Both the position numbers and the translations under genes were made by a program. A stretch of 22,892 nucleotides of DNA. It comes from Gordonia westfalica. Lineage in GTDB: Bacteria > Actinomycetota > Actinomycetes > Mycobacteriales > Mycobacteriaceae. The notes under the pieces were generated by a model, which saw nothing but the letters and a program-made list of their open reading frames with translations, was not told the origin of the DNA and ran no database searches. Each line of letters opens with the position of its first letter. Positions within the stretch are counted from its first letter, which is position 1. Location of the stretch: positions 1 to 22,892 of the forward strand of contig NZ_FNLM01000018.1 of NCBI RefSeq assembly GCF_900105725.1, given 5' to 3'. Positions 1-6,037 of this stretch are shown here, in pieces.

Positions 1-36
1 CCCCGCCCATAACCGGAATCGGGACACCGCTGTCAC
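1..36 (-). CDS. Start of a leftward gene cut by the window edge
   Basis: A GTG at 36-34 overlaps the TGA of the next upstream leftward gene by four bases (GTGA), the same coupling seen across this window. The frame stays open to the window edge for about 12 residues (begins VTAVSRFRLW). Too little is present to name it. It suggests that the leftward gene pair continues outside the window. Confidence 0.35.
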   Translation of the reverse strand, partial: MTAVSRFRLWAG

Positions 37-260
37 GGCTCCCAGGCGTCGCCGAGTACCGCGGCGAGCCGGTCGGTGAGGTCCGGGGCCTCGGCGCGCT
101 GGGAGTAGACCACGTCGTCGCATTCGACGGCGAGTGCGAGTAGGTCGGGGTCGGGTGGTGTCCATCCGCCGTCGGTGGCTTGTGTCATTTCGGCTTGCTG
201 GCGGCGCATCTGTGCGCGTATGGCTTCGGCTGCGGCGCGTAGTACGTCCCGATCGGTCAC
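33..260 (-). CDS. Small hypothetical phage protein (75 aa)
   Basis: The GTG start at 260-258 gives a 75-residue acidic protein. It begins with a helical Ala/Arg/Gln-rich segment (about residues 5-28) followed by an Asp/Glu-rich second half. The opening (MTDRDVLRAAAEAIRAQ) resembles in style the starts of the genes at 8456 and 15984, so it may belong to the same family of small early phage proteins. There is no catalytic motif and no good Shine-Dalgarno sequence. A TATGAT hexamer six bases upstream suggests a leaderless transcript. It is followed by a GTGA-coupled gene. Function unknown. Confidence 0.6.
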   Translation of the reverse strand: MTDRDVLRAAAEAIRAQMRRQQAEMTQATDGGWTPPDPDLLALAVECDDVVYSQRAEAPDLTDRLAAVLGDAWEP

Positions 261-266
261 CAGGTG

Positions 267-272
267 ATCATA
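267..272 (-). promoter_or_regulatory. Putative -10 element for the leftward gene at 33-260
   Basis: On the minus strand TATGAT lies six bases before the GTG start. This fits an actinobacterial -10 driving a leaderless mRNA. No convincing -35 is visible, which is common for such promoters. Inference only. Confidence 0.4.
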
Positions 273-290
273 CGGGTTTCGTGAAATGTG

Positions 291-320
291 TTGCGCTGCA
301 ACAGAAGTCGATGCTACTGT
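291..320 (+). promoter_or_regulatory. Putative promoter of the candidate ncRNA
   Basis: TTGCGC (291-296) and TACTGT (315-320) are separated by 18 bp. The predicted transcription start (about 327) falls at the first base before the long stem of the candidate RNA, and no coding gene begins there. The match is reasonable but not strong. Confidence 0.4.
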
Positions 321-326
321 TATCTC

Positions 327-500
327 ACAAGTTCAGAGCGGGTGAGGTTCAGGAACACACACTGATCGTCGGAGCGCGATGCGCCGGCCACTGATAGGAA
401 ACACTGGGAACCCGATCGCAGAGCGTCATGATGCGACACCCGCTCTGAACTTGGACAACCTTGAACGCCCCATCCTCTTCGTGAGGGTGGGGCGTTTTCT
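327..500 (+). ncRNA. Candidate structured non-coding RNA closed by a 17-bp stem
   Basis: Bases 328-344 and 437-453 are a perfect 17-bp inverted repeat separated by 92 bp. Inside, GATCG (364-368) can pair with CGATC (413-417), giving a nested rod-like fold. The promoter-like pair at 291-320 would start transcription at about 327, and an intrinsic terminator follows at 464-499. The combination promoter, long closing stem and terminator, without a credible reading frame, fits a discrete RNA of about 170 nt. I do not recognise it as tmRNA, 6S, RNase P or a riboswitch. It could instead be a cruciform protein-binding site. Confidence 0.5.
464..499 (+). terminator. Rho-independent terminator
   Basis: The stem pairs 464-477 with 483-496 (14 bp, one A/G wobble-type mismatch) around a five-base TTCGT loop, and is followed by TTTTCTTT. 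The T-rich tail is only on the plus strand, so it ends rightward transcripts, most simply the candidate RNA starting near 327. Confidence 0.8.
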
Positions 501-549
501 TTGCGTTGAGGGAACCCCGCCACCCCGCGGCTGCGTCCAAGGCTCATGA

Positions 550-687
550 CTCCACGCATTCCGCATCTACCGACCACCCTACGATCCGGACTGCCCCGAA
601 TGCCGGCGACTGGTGGAGGACTTTGGGGAGACGCCAGTCTGTTGGTGTCCCCAAAGTCGGATCAAAGTGCGGACTGGACGGACTGGT
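550..687 (+). other. Possible remnant of a small zinc-knuckle-like reading frame
   Basis: One plus-strand frame reads RIYRPPYDPDCPECRRL and then GETPVCWCPQS, a CxxC...CxC pattern typical of small phage metal-binding proteins. A stop at 547-549 lies upstream and no start codon follows in frame, so the start would have to come from another frame, and the downstream reading is ambiguous. It may be a decayed or mis-sequenced gene. Nothing else stands out between the terminator and 688. Confidence 0.25.
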
Positions 688-1056
688 TCAGGACGGACGC
701 AGAATCTCCCGCTCCGCATTCACGTCCACCAACTCACTCAGTGATACCTGATCGAGGCCAAGGGTGAGCTCTGTGACAGTACGTGATGTGACCTGCCGCC
801 AGCGGCCCTTGGCAAACACAAAGTCACCCTCCTGGATGTCCTTGAATAGCGTGGGCACCGGACCATTCGCGAGTGCGCTCAGCCATTGACTTTCCTGCCA
901 CGTTGCGCACTCCGCAGGTCAGCGGAGGTGACTGACACTCTGCGCGCCCCAGACTGTGGGCCGAGCGCGTACCTGAGTTCGCTCCTCGCGGCTGATGATC
1001 TGCGATCCACACGCGCACGTTCCGAAATTGCCGGTGTTGCCTGTGAGTTGACCCAT
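688..1056 (-). pseudogene. Hypothetical phage protein interrupted by an in-frame TGA
   Basis: From ATG 1056-1054 a single frame runs to TGA 690-688 with one internal stop, TGA at 921-919. The first 45 residues contain a CxC motif (GTCACGSQI). The second part reads plausibly as protein (KDIQEGDFVFAKGRWRQV, SLSELVDVNAERE) and has no start of its own close to the stop. One nonsense change from CGA or TGG would explain it; read-through or two separate genes are less likely. TAAGAT nine bases before the ATG could be a -10 for a leaderless mRNA. Function unknown. Confidence 0.5.
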
Positions 1057-1135
1057 GTGGGGATCTTAATGGCTTGCCCGGCAAGGGTGGGTGTGTCAAC
1101 CGGAGAAATAGGCCACAACCTGGGACAATAGGAGA

Positions 1136-1317
1136 ATGACCGTAGCCGAACTGATCGCCAAGCTGCAGCAGATGCCCCAGGATGCCACCGCCTGTATCGA
1201 CTGGGCGCAGATGGGCGTGTGGTCTGAACCTACGGGCGGCTACTACTACGGCGAAGCGAGAGTGTCGTCCTCCATGACGGAGACGTGTACATCACCTCTG
1301 GTGAGGTCGAGCCGTGA
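1136..1317 (+). CDS. Small hypothetical phage protein, one apparent -1 frameshift
   Basis: ATG 1136 follows an AGGAG Shine-Dalgarno sequence. The protein begins MTVAELIAKLQQMPQDA, a style common in small actinophage proteins, and continues to YYYGEARV. Near base 1264 the sensible frame changes: adding one G restores VVLHDGDVYITSGEVEP and a TGA at 1315-1317 that overlaps the GTG of the next gene (GTGA). Without the repair the frame runs into low-quality sequence to 1327. About 60 aa when repaired. Function unknown. Confidence 0.55.
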
Positions 1318-1642
1318 GCGCGCCTGAGCTCAAGGACGAGTGTCTCGTGGTTCCCGGGCAGGGATGCCGCAACTTCCGCCCGCACACCGGCGTGAAGCCC
1401 ACCCCCCGACACCTTCTCAGAGGTTCGTGTCGCCGACCACGGCGATCGACCTGGAGGCTCGCGAGTTCTCCGTCAACGTCCTGTCTGGCCGCGACTGCCC
1501 GTTGAATGCGGAGCTGTTCCCTGCCCAAGCTGAGGCGCAGGTGTACGCCGACGCCCGCAACACGGGCTATCTCCACACCGGCGCAATGATCTGCGTACAC
1601 GAATGGCGGTTGGAACAGGCGAGGGCGGGGAACGATGCTTGA
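1314..1642 (+). CDS. Hypothetical phage protein, one apparent -1 frameshift in a C run
   Basis: GTG 1314 is coupled to the preceding stop. The first part reads VSAPELKDECLVVPGQG. The C run at 1402-1407 appears one base short: with one more C the protein continues SQRFVSPTTAIDLEAREFSV to WRLEQARAGNDA and stops at 1640-1642, overlapping the next ATG (1635) by eight bases. Repaired length is about 109 aa. No known domain is recognised. Confidence 0.5.
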
Positions 1643-1828
1643 GTTCAAGGTAGGGGATCGTGTGCGGACTGTTGTCGGTGACCACACTGGGCGAATCGTG
1701 GACTTCGTACCTGGAACCGACTGGCCATCCTCTACGTCACCAACTCCACCAGCCATCCCGAAACGGTTGGCGAGTATGTACCCAACGATCCCAGCAAGCT
1801 CGTACGACAGGACTGGACCGATGCCTGA
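1635..1828 (+). CDS. KOW/SH3-like small protein, copy 1 (apparent -1 frameshift)
   Basis: The start MLEFKVGDRVRTVVGDHTG resembles the KOW/SH3-like barrel pattern (VGDRVRV followed by GxxGxI) found in many small nucleic-acid-associated proteins. Near base 1721 one C seems missing. With it, the frame continues LAILYVTNSTSHPETVGEY to a TGA at 1826-1828, overlapping the next ATG (1821). Repaired length 64 aa. Its first 11 residues match the next gene almost exactly, indicating a tandem duplication. The specific role is unknown. Confidence 0.55.
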
Positions 1829-2017
1829 GTTCAAGGTAGGGGACCGCGTGCGGGTGACCTCACTAGGGAACGCCGAGGCGGCTGGGAAGATCATCGCCCA
1901 GGAACGCGTGCCCGACCTACTGCACGGGTGGAGTTCACTCACGCCACGGCATGGGCGCGGGAGTTGTTCGGCGACGGGTGGTGGTTCGCCGACACCGCGC
2001 TGGAGCACATCGACTGA
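1821..2017 (+). CDS. KOW/SH3-like small protein, copy 2 (apparent -1 frameshift)
   Basis: MPEFKVGDRVRVTSLGNAEA repeats the opening of the upstream gene, so the two are tandem paralogues with diverged C-termini. The G run 1926-1928 appears one base short: adding a G gives HGVEFTHATAWARELFGDGW and a stop at 2015-2017. Repaired length 65 aa. It is the last gene before the attachment region, and a long hairpin follows 40 bp downstream. Confidence 0.55.
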
Positions 2018-2056
2018 TTACGAAGGCTCATGCCGCTCTCCATCGACGTGTATGTA

Positions 2057-2097
2057 CAAGTACAGCCACCCAGCGTGGTGCTGGATGGCTGTACTTG
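2057..2097 (+). other. Long perfect hairpin downstream of the KOW-like genes
   Basis: Bases 2057-2068 pair perfectly with 2086-2097 (12 bp). After a C/A mismatch a further five pairs (2070-2074 with 2080-2084) close a GTGGT loop. No T tract follows on either strand, so it is not a classical intrinsic terminator. It could stall or process the mRNA of the upstream genes, or be a protein-binding site next to attP. Confidence 0.6.
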
Positions 2098-2142
2098 AAT
2101 GCCTTGGCTGTAACCGTGGCTGTAGTCGAGAGCCTGTGTGGT

Positions 2143-2196
2143 CTCTGACCTGGAGCGGGTGACGGGAATCGAACCCGCGTAGCTAGTTTGGAAGAC
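2143..2196 (-). other. Partial tRNA-Gly(UCC) 3' half
   Basis: On the minus strand this reads as the anticodon arm (CTTCCAA loop), a complete T arm (GCGGGTTCGATTCCCGT), the acceptor 3' strand CACCCGC, T and CCA. The 5' half (acceptor GCGGGTG and D arm) is absent, so it is not a working tRNA. Such 3'-half copies are typical of phage attP cores. It shares 14 and 22 bp perfect blocks with the second copy 129 bp away but has a different acceptor stem and anticodon. It is not flanked by visible arm repeats, so it may be an old or alternative core. Confidence 0.7.
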
Positions 2197-2232
2197 TCGC
2201 GACGGAGGGGACTGGACCTCACTTTGCGAGAT

Positions 2233-2254
2233 ACACGTAAGTCTAAACGTAAGC
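2233..2254 (+). promoter_or_regulatory. int: Left pair of putative integrase arm-binding repeats
   Basis: Two decamers close to AAACGTAAGT (2233-2242 and 2245-2254) repeat at a 12-bp interval. The same decamer at the same interval recurs on the other side of the tRNA-like core. Paired, direct and evenly spaced sites on both flanks fit arm-type sites of a tyrosine integrase. Confidence 0.55.
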
Positions 2255-2271
2255 GTCGGAGTGAAAATGCC

Positions 2272-2325
2272 CTCTGACCTGGAGCCGATGACGGGAATCG
2301 AACCCGCGTATTCAGCTTGGGAAGC
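2272..2325 (-). other. Probable attP core: tRNA-Gly(CCC) 3' half
   Basis: The minus strand reads CAGC-TTCCCAA-GCTG (anticodon CCC), the T arm, acceptor strand CATCGGC, T and CCA. The matching 5' half (GCCGATG) is absent. The segment is bracketed by two pairs of direct repeats (2233-2254 and 2432-2453) and lies 127 bp before the integrase start, the expected arrangement of an attP with arm sites. The phage therefore probably integrates into the host tRNA-Gly(CCC) gene and restores its 3' end. Confidence 0.65.
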
Positions 2326-2431
2326 TGTGTTTAGGGGTATGCTCATGGTGGGTCTACTGTCAAGGCTGAGCGAATACCTGCAGGTAACTGAAGTTTTCAC
2401 GAGTTTGTCTAGACAGCGCATAGACTGGGGT

Positions 2432-2453
2432 AAACGTAAGTACAAACGTAAGT
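2432..2453 (+). promoter_or_regulatory. int: Right pair of putative integrase arm-binding repeats, overlapping the int start
   Basis: AAACGTAAGT occurs exactly at 2432-2441 and 2444-2453, again with a 12-bp period. The last copy contains the first two bases of the integrase GTG (2452). Integrase bound here would cover its own translation start and probably its promoter, which suggests autoregulation. Confidence 0.55.
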
Positions 2454-3672
2454 GAGCCGATATGCCCCGAAGAAGCGCCGTAGGGCGAAAGGTGAAGGCG
2501 GACTGTACCAACGGGCCGACGGCATGTGGATGGCGCAAGTCCTCCTCCCCGACGGCAAGTACTACCAACGTGGACGCAAGAAATACGCCGACGCCGTGGC
2601 CGAACTCGCAGCCATGCGGAAAGACCTCGCGAACGGCATCCTCCCAACGCCGGCCAGATCACCGTCGCCCAGTGGCTGGACTACTGGGTGGACACGATCG
2701 CCGCGCCACGCCTGAAACCCCGCACCCTCGCCACCTACCGGTCCACCATCAAACACCAACTCATCCCGCATGTCGGGTCGAAGAAGCTGGGGAAGCTCAC
2801 CCCCACTGATGTTCGCCGCATGGTCAACCACGTCGCCGACGCACACACCACCCGCACCGCCCAAGCCGCCTACTCAGTGTTGGCGAAAGCGTTGGGGGAT
2901 GCAGTGAAAGACGGGAAGATCGGCAACAACCCGTGCGAGCGTATGGACCGCCCCCAGGCCCGCTCCGAGGAGCGCGTTCCCCTCACTGTGGAGCAGGCAC
3001 GGGCAGTGCTTCTGCATGTGGCGTCACGTGACGCAACAGACGCAGCCCGCTGGTCATTGGCCCTACTGACCGGTGCCCGCCAAGCCGAAGCTTTGGGCCT
3101 CACCTGGGATCGTGTCGACCTCGGTGTGGGTGTCATTGACATCTCGTGGCAGTTGGCCCGGTTGAAGTTGAAGAAAGGCCCTCGCCCGCAAGGTGACGTG
3201 TATCCGCGGGAAGCGTTCGACGTCCCCGACACCTTCACCTTCACCCCGGTGCACTGGACGGCGTGCCTGGTGCCCACGAAGACGTCGGGGTCGCGTCGGC
3301 TGGTGCCCTTGCTGCCGCCCGTGGTTGCTGCGCTCACCGAATTGTGGGAGCAGAAGGGCAACCCGTCGCAGGGTTGGTGTTCACCCGGGACGATGGGGCG
3401 GCCATCCAGCCCGCGACGACACCCTCGCTTGGAAGCAGCTGTGTGTACAAGCCGCGGTAGTGGGGAAGGTGGAGGACGCGCCGGATCAGCACGCCGCCCG
3501 CCACACTGTCGCCACCCTCCTGCAGGAGGCCGGCGTGGAGGAAGCCACCCGAATGGCCATCTTGGGGCACACCACCACTACGTCGCACCGGCAGTACGCG
3601 CACACCTCCACCGACCTCACCCGCGCCGCCCTCGGGCAACTCGAGAAACTACTCGCGCTTCCCGACGTCTAG
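2452..3672 (+). CDS. int: Tyrosine integrase, frame interrupted by three apparent -1 shifts
   Basis: It catalyses site-specific recombination between attP and a host tRNA-Gly site. The repaired protein (about 407 aa, normal for the family) has an AP2-like arm-binding N-terminus (GEGGLYQRADGMWMAQ), a SAM-like core-binding domain (QWLDYWVD, TLATYRSTIKHQLIPHVGSK) and a catalytic domain with R in TGARQAEALGL, K in TKTSGSRR, HxxR in HAARHTVAT, H in LGHTTTT and the Tyr in RQYAH. The frame changes at a C run (2643-2645), a G run (3371-3373) and a C run (3410-3412). Each is explained by one missing base, and together they return to the starting frame. There is no clear Shine-Dalgarno sequence at GTG 2452. 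The stop shares CTAG with the convergent gene. Confidence 0.85.
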
Positions 3673-4073
3673 CAGTTGGCGTTGGCGAATCGGCGACCCG
3701 GCACATACGCCGAGTCGACAGTCCGGCCATCCAACTGCACCTGACACTGCGCCGACCATCCACGCGTCTGCATCGACGAACCGATGAGCTGACGGCCGGG
3801 TGAGGTGAACGCCCGGTGGGTGTGGTAGCGCGGCCCGGACCCGATGTTGATCAGTGTGGGCTGGAACACCACATCTTTGGCGACGACGAGACGTCCGCCG
3901 GCCGCGTAGTAGGCGATGTCGTTGCGTGGGGTGTCGGAGGAGAAGAAGTAGCGGACGTGTTCGCCGGGGAAGGCGATGGTCGGGGTGATGTCGCGGGGTG
4001 CGGCGTCGGCTACTCCTGCGCCGAGGGTGGTGGTGAAGAGGGCTGCTGCTGCCAGGGCGATGGCGCGTTTCAT
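3669..4073 (-). CDS. Small secreted protein with Sec signal peptide
   Basis: ATG 4073-4071 follows a GGAGAA ribosome site and gives 134 aa. It begins with a clear signal peptide: MKR, a hydrophobic Ala/Leu/Thr stretch to about residue 20, and a cleavage site after ADA (residue 24). The mature part is basic and Tyr-rich, with two Cys (one near QCQV, one as the last residue) that could form a disulfide outside the cell. It is last in the leftward repressor operon, so it is probably expressed in lysogens. Such a position suits a superinfection-exclusion or surface-altering protein, but that is inference. An upstream in-frame extension is open but lacks support. Confidence 0.75.
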   Translation of the reverse strand: MKRAIALAAAALFTTTLGAGVADAAPRDITPTIAFPGEHVRYFFSSDTPRNDIAYYAAGGRLVVAKDVVFQPTLINIGSGPRYHTHRAFTSPGRQLIGSSMQTRGWSAQCQVQLDGRTVDSAYVPGRRFANANC

Positions 4074-4093
4074 GGGGTTCTCCGGGTTCGTAA

Positions 4094-4282
4094 TCACCGC
4101 AGACGGTTCACCACCTGCGGTGAGTAGCTTAAAGCTTCCTGAGTGTCCAGGAGGCGGTTCACAATCTGCCAGAACCGGGTGAGGCTGATGCCGAACTCGT
4201 CTCGCACCTTCTGCTCGAGGTTGCCGGCGTAGTTCCATCTCCGCCCGGCCAGGTCGAGCATCGCCTTCTCTTCGTCCGTCAT
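4094..4282 (-). CDS. DUF3263-family protein
   Basis: The 62-residue protein reads MTDEEKAMLDLAGRRWNYAG, then VRDEFGISLTRFWQIVNRLL and ends in LSYSPQVVNRLR. This order (helix with aromatic, a small winged-helix-like GISxTRYxQxxNxLL motif, and a terminal RLR) is the signature I know for DUF3263, a small actinobacterial family. Its ATG overlaps the stop of the ImmA-like gene (ATGA), so the two are translationally coupled. It may be a small DNA-binding partner in the lysogeny operon. Function not established. Confidence 0.75.
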   Translation of the reverse strand: MTDEEKAMLDLAGRRWNYAGNLEQKVRDEFGISLTRFWQIVNRLLDTQEALSYSPQVVNRLR

Positions 4283-4716
4283 GCGACGTCACTCCACGAC
4301 CAGTCACCCTCGGTCGCCGCTTCGATCTCGGCGACCTCGATCGGGTCCAGGTGTTGCATCCGCGTCCACGCCGTCTGCTCGTCCACCCACAGATGCTCAG
4401 CGAGCTCAGGCAGTGACGGGTGACGAAGCCAACGGAAGGCGTCCACCAACTGCGGGAGTGTGATCAGCCGGCGAGCCGTCTCACGCTCAATCGTGTCCTC
4501 ATCAGCGTCAGGCATCTCCCGGTGCAGCAGCTCGTGGGTGAGGGTGCACCGTCTCTCCGCTTGGGTGAGGCCGCGGTGAATCCAGATGGTGCGCTCGCCG
4601 TTGAGCCCCATCGTTCCGGGTGAGAGTCGCTGTGTGCAGTCGATCGCGATGTGCGGGTAGTCATCGCGGGCTGACCGCCAGGGATGCCAGTTCATGTCCG
4701 AAATAGGAACATGCAC
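4279..4716 (-). CDS. ImmA/IrrE-like zinc metallopeptidase
   Basis: The 145-aa protein contains HELLH (residues 61-65) after LTQAERRCTLT, followed by an acidic helix with E77-type ligand candidates (DEDTIERETARRLI), the layout of the ImmA/IrrE (COG2856) family. In ICEBs1 and some phages such proteins cleave the neighbouring repressor to induce the element. Here it lies directly downstream of the repressor gene (33-bp gap), so repressor control is the obvious proposal. The start is a GTG (4716-4714) with AGAGG immediately before it, unusually close; an ATG eight codons in is possible. Confidence 0.8.
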   Translation of the reverse strand: MHVPISDMNWHPWRSARDDYPHIAIDCTQRLSPGTMGLNGERTIWIHRGLTQAERRCTLTHELLHREMPDADEDTIERETARRLITLPQLVDAFRWLRHPSLPELAEHLWVDEQTAWTRMQHLDPIEVAEIEAATEGDWSWSDVA

Positions 4717-4749
4717 CTCTGACAGAAACGGCCCTGACCTCGAATAACA

Positions 4750-5511
4750 TCAATGAGATTCGTCAGGGTCTTGGGGTTTGAACCGTGGGTTCCGCTTGCG
4801 GGCGGCCTTCGCATCCTCGGGCCGCTCAGGTTTGGGGACTTGATTCCGGGAAGGCAAGGCTGTGACCTTGCCGCCGGCTGTGGTCTTCTGCTCTTCACTC
4901 GCTTCGCCCGGTGCTCCCGGCGACGCGGGCGAATCAGTTGGTAGGGCATCGGAATCCTCCAGGCTCTCGGACGGTCGGCGATCTGCCGACGCGTCATCAC
5001 CTGTGAGCGAAGCCGCCACCCTCCGTGCTAGCCGCCGATACTTGCTCGCGGCTTTCCGGGCTTCGGCCACAATCTCCTGCGCCGTCGCGTCATCTACCTG
5101 ATGGAGACCAGTGCGCCCAAGAAGTCCCGCGGACTGCTCGACCAGTCCAACGAACGTAAAGACGTCCTCGAATGGGATATCAAGTTCGTCGATATTCGGA
5201 ACCGCCTCGACAAGTAGGTGAGCTGCTAAAGCGATCTGCCGATGGTCGTTCGGTGTAATCGCCTCCGTAGGCAGCTCGCCGTCCTCGATGTACCCGATGT
5301 CAGTTAGTACGGCCGAAATGATGTCCGCGTAGTTGGCGCCGGTGATCTCTGAGATCGCACGGAGAGTGGCGACTTCGGGGAGCTGCTTCAACCCGCGCTT
5401 CTTCCACGAGTTGACAGTCTGCGGGATGCTACCGATCTGGCGTGCGAACGCCGCCTCGGATGCTCCCGTCCTGTCCAGGTGGGCCTGGACGAACTCCCAC
5501 AATTTGCTCAC
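4750..5511 (-). CDS. Immunity repressor-like HTH protein
   Basis: 253 aa from GTG 5511-5509. Residues about 15-45 (TGASEAAFARQIGSIPQTVN, then SWKKRGLKQLPEVATLRAIS) form an XRE-type helix-turn-helix. A helical middle section (about 90-150) may serve oligomerisation. The last 85 residues are charged, Pro/Ser-rich and probably disordered. There is no LexA-type Ser/Lys peptidase domain, so release of repression probably depends on another factor, plausibly the adjacent ImmA-like peptidase. It is divergent from the Cro-like gene, the classical layout of a temperate switch. Confidence 0.75.
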   Translation of the reverse strand: MSKLWEFVQAHLDRTGASEAAFARQIGSIPQTVNSWKKRGLKQLPEVATLRAISEITGANYADIISAVLTDIGYIEDGELPTEAITPNDHRQIALAAHLLVEAVPNIDELDIPFEDVFTFVGLVEQSAGLLGRTGLHQVDDATAQEIVAEARKAASKYRRLARRVAASLTGDDASADRRPSESLEDSDALPTDSPASPGAPGEASEEQKTTAGGKVTALPSRNQVPKPERPEDAKAARKRNPRFKPQDPDESH

Positions 5512-5746
5512 GACTCAGAGCCTGCCGTCCGAGTATGAACGTCGCTAGTCATTCGCTCACCCATCCGTCTACCCCACAACGGCCGGAATTGGCGTTTTGC
5601 CGTTGACCGTTTCATCCAGTGTTGGACGCCATCATATCCGCTGGCTGCGGAACTACAACGCTGTGATTACTTGCGTAAGCGTCTACCAGTGTCGTATGTT
5701 TTATCCATCGACAGTTGACACCAACCCGTTGACCATGGAGGATGAA
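5512..5746. promoter_or_regulatory. Divergent control region between repressor and Cro-like genes
   Basis: This 235-bp interval has no convincing gene. It holds a 7-bp inverted repeat CAACGGC/GCCGTTG (5577-5583 and 5599-5605) that could be an operator, a repeated CCAGTGT motif (5616 and 5686), a rightward promoter (5671-5700) and a TTGACA at 5715-5720. The repressor promoter is not obvious. Operator assignment is inference. Confidence 0.55.
5671..5700 (+). promoter_or_regulatory. Putative early rightward promoter (PR-like)
   Basis: TTGCGT (5671-5676) and TATGTT (5695-5700) with an 18-bp spacer lie about 47 bp before the Cro-like GTG. It is the best promoter in the divergent region and would drive the whole rightward train. 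Confidence 0.5.
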
Positions 5747-6037
5747 GTGGCGTCATACAAACGATGGCCGAAAGGCAGTTGGATGAAACTCACATCCGGG
5801 GACACTCTCCGAGCACTGATGAACCAGCGCGGATTTTCGATGGCCAGGCTTGGGCGGTATGCCGGATGCTCAAAGAGCTTCATTGGGCACCTCTGCGCCG
5901 AGAACAAGACCACGTGCACACCGCAGTTGGCCGAACGCATCGCGGAGGCTCTCGACGTGCCTCTGCATCTCCTTTTCGTGGAGCACGCATCCGCTAGCAA
6001 TGGACGTAATAGCAATCAACGGCGGGTGGTCGCGTGA
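5747..6037 (+). CDS. Cro-like XRE-family HTH protein
   Basis: I chose GTG 5747 because GGAGG lies five bases before it; ATG 5735 in the same frame contains that Shine-Dalgarno sequence, and longer starts cross the promoter. The 96-residue product has an HTH at about 18-58 (RGFSMARLGRYAGCSKSFIG) followed by ERIAEALDVPLHLLF, the common XRE ending. Its position as the first gene opposite the repressor suggests a Cro-type switch regulator. Its stop overlaps the next GTG (GTGA). Confidence 0.75.
   Translation: MASYKRWPKGSWMKLTSGDTLRALMNQRGFSMARLGRYAGCSKSFIGHLCAENKTTCTPQLAERIAEALDVPLHLLFVEHASASNGRNSNQRRVVA

Noticed and set aside
1094..1099. TTGACA on the minus strand as -35 for the 688-1056 gene
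   Set aside because: The nearest -10 (CATTAA or TAAGAT) is more than 20 bp away, too far for a normal spacer.
2151..2225. Complete tRNA-Gly gene on the minus strand
   Set aside because: The T arm, acceptor 3' strand and CCA are present, but no matching 5' acceptor strand or D arm exists in either copy; only 3' halves.
2526..3803. 425-aa plus frame taken as the whole integrase
   Set aside because: Its first about 40 and last about 140 residues are out-of-frame text; the true N-terminus and the HxxR...Y end lie in another frame.
3673..4307. Long 212-aa version of the secreted protein gene
   Set aside because: The extension has no ribosome site, overlaps the DUF3263 and ImmA-like genes in another frame, and would bury a perfect signal peptide.
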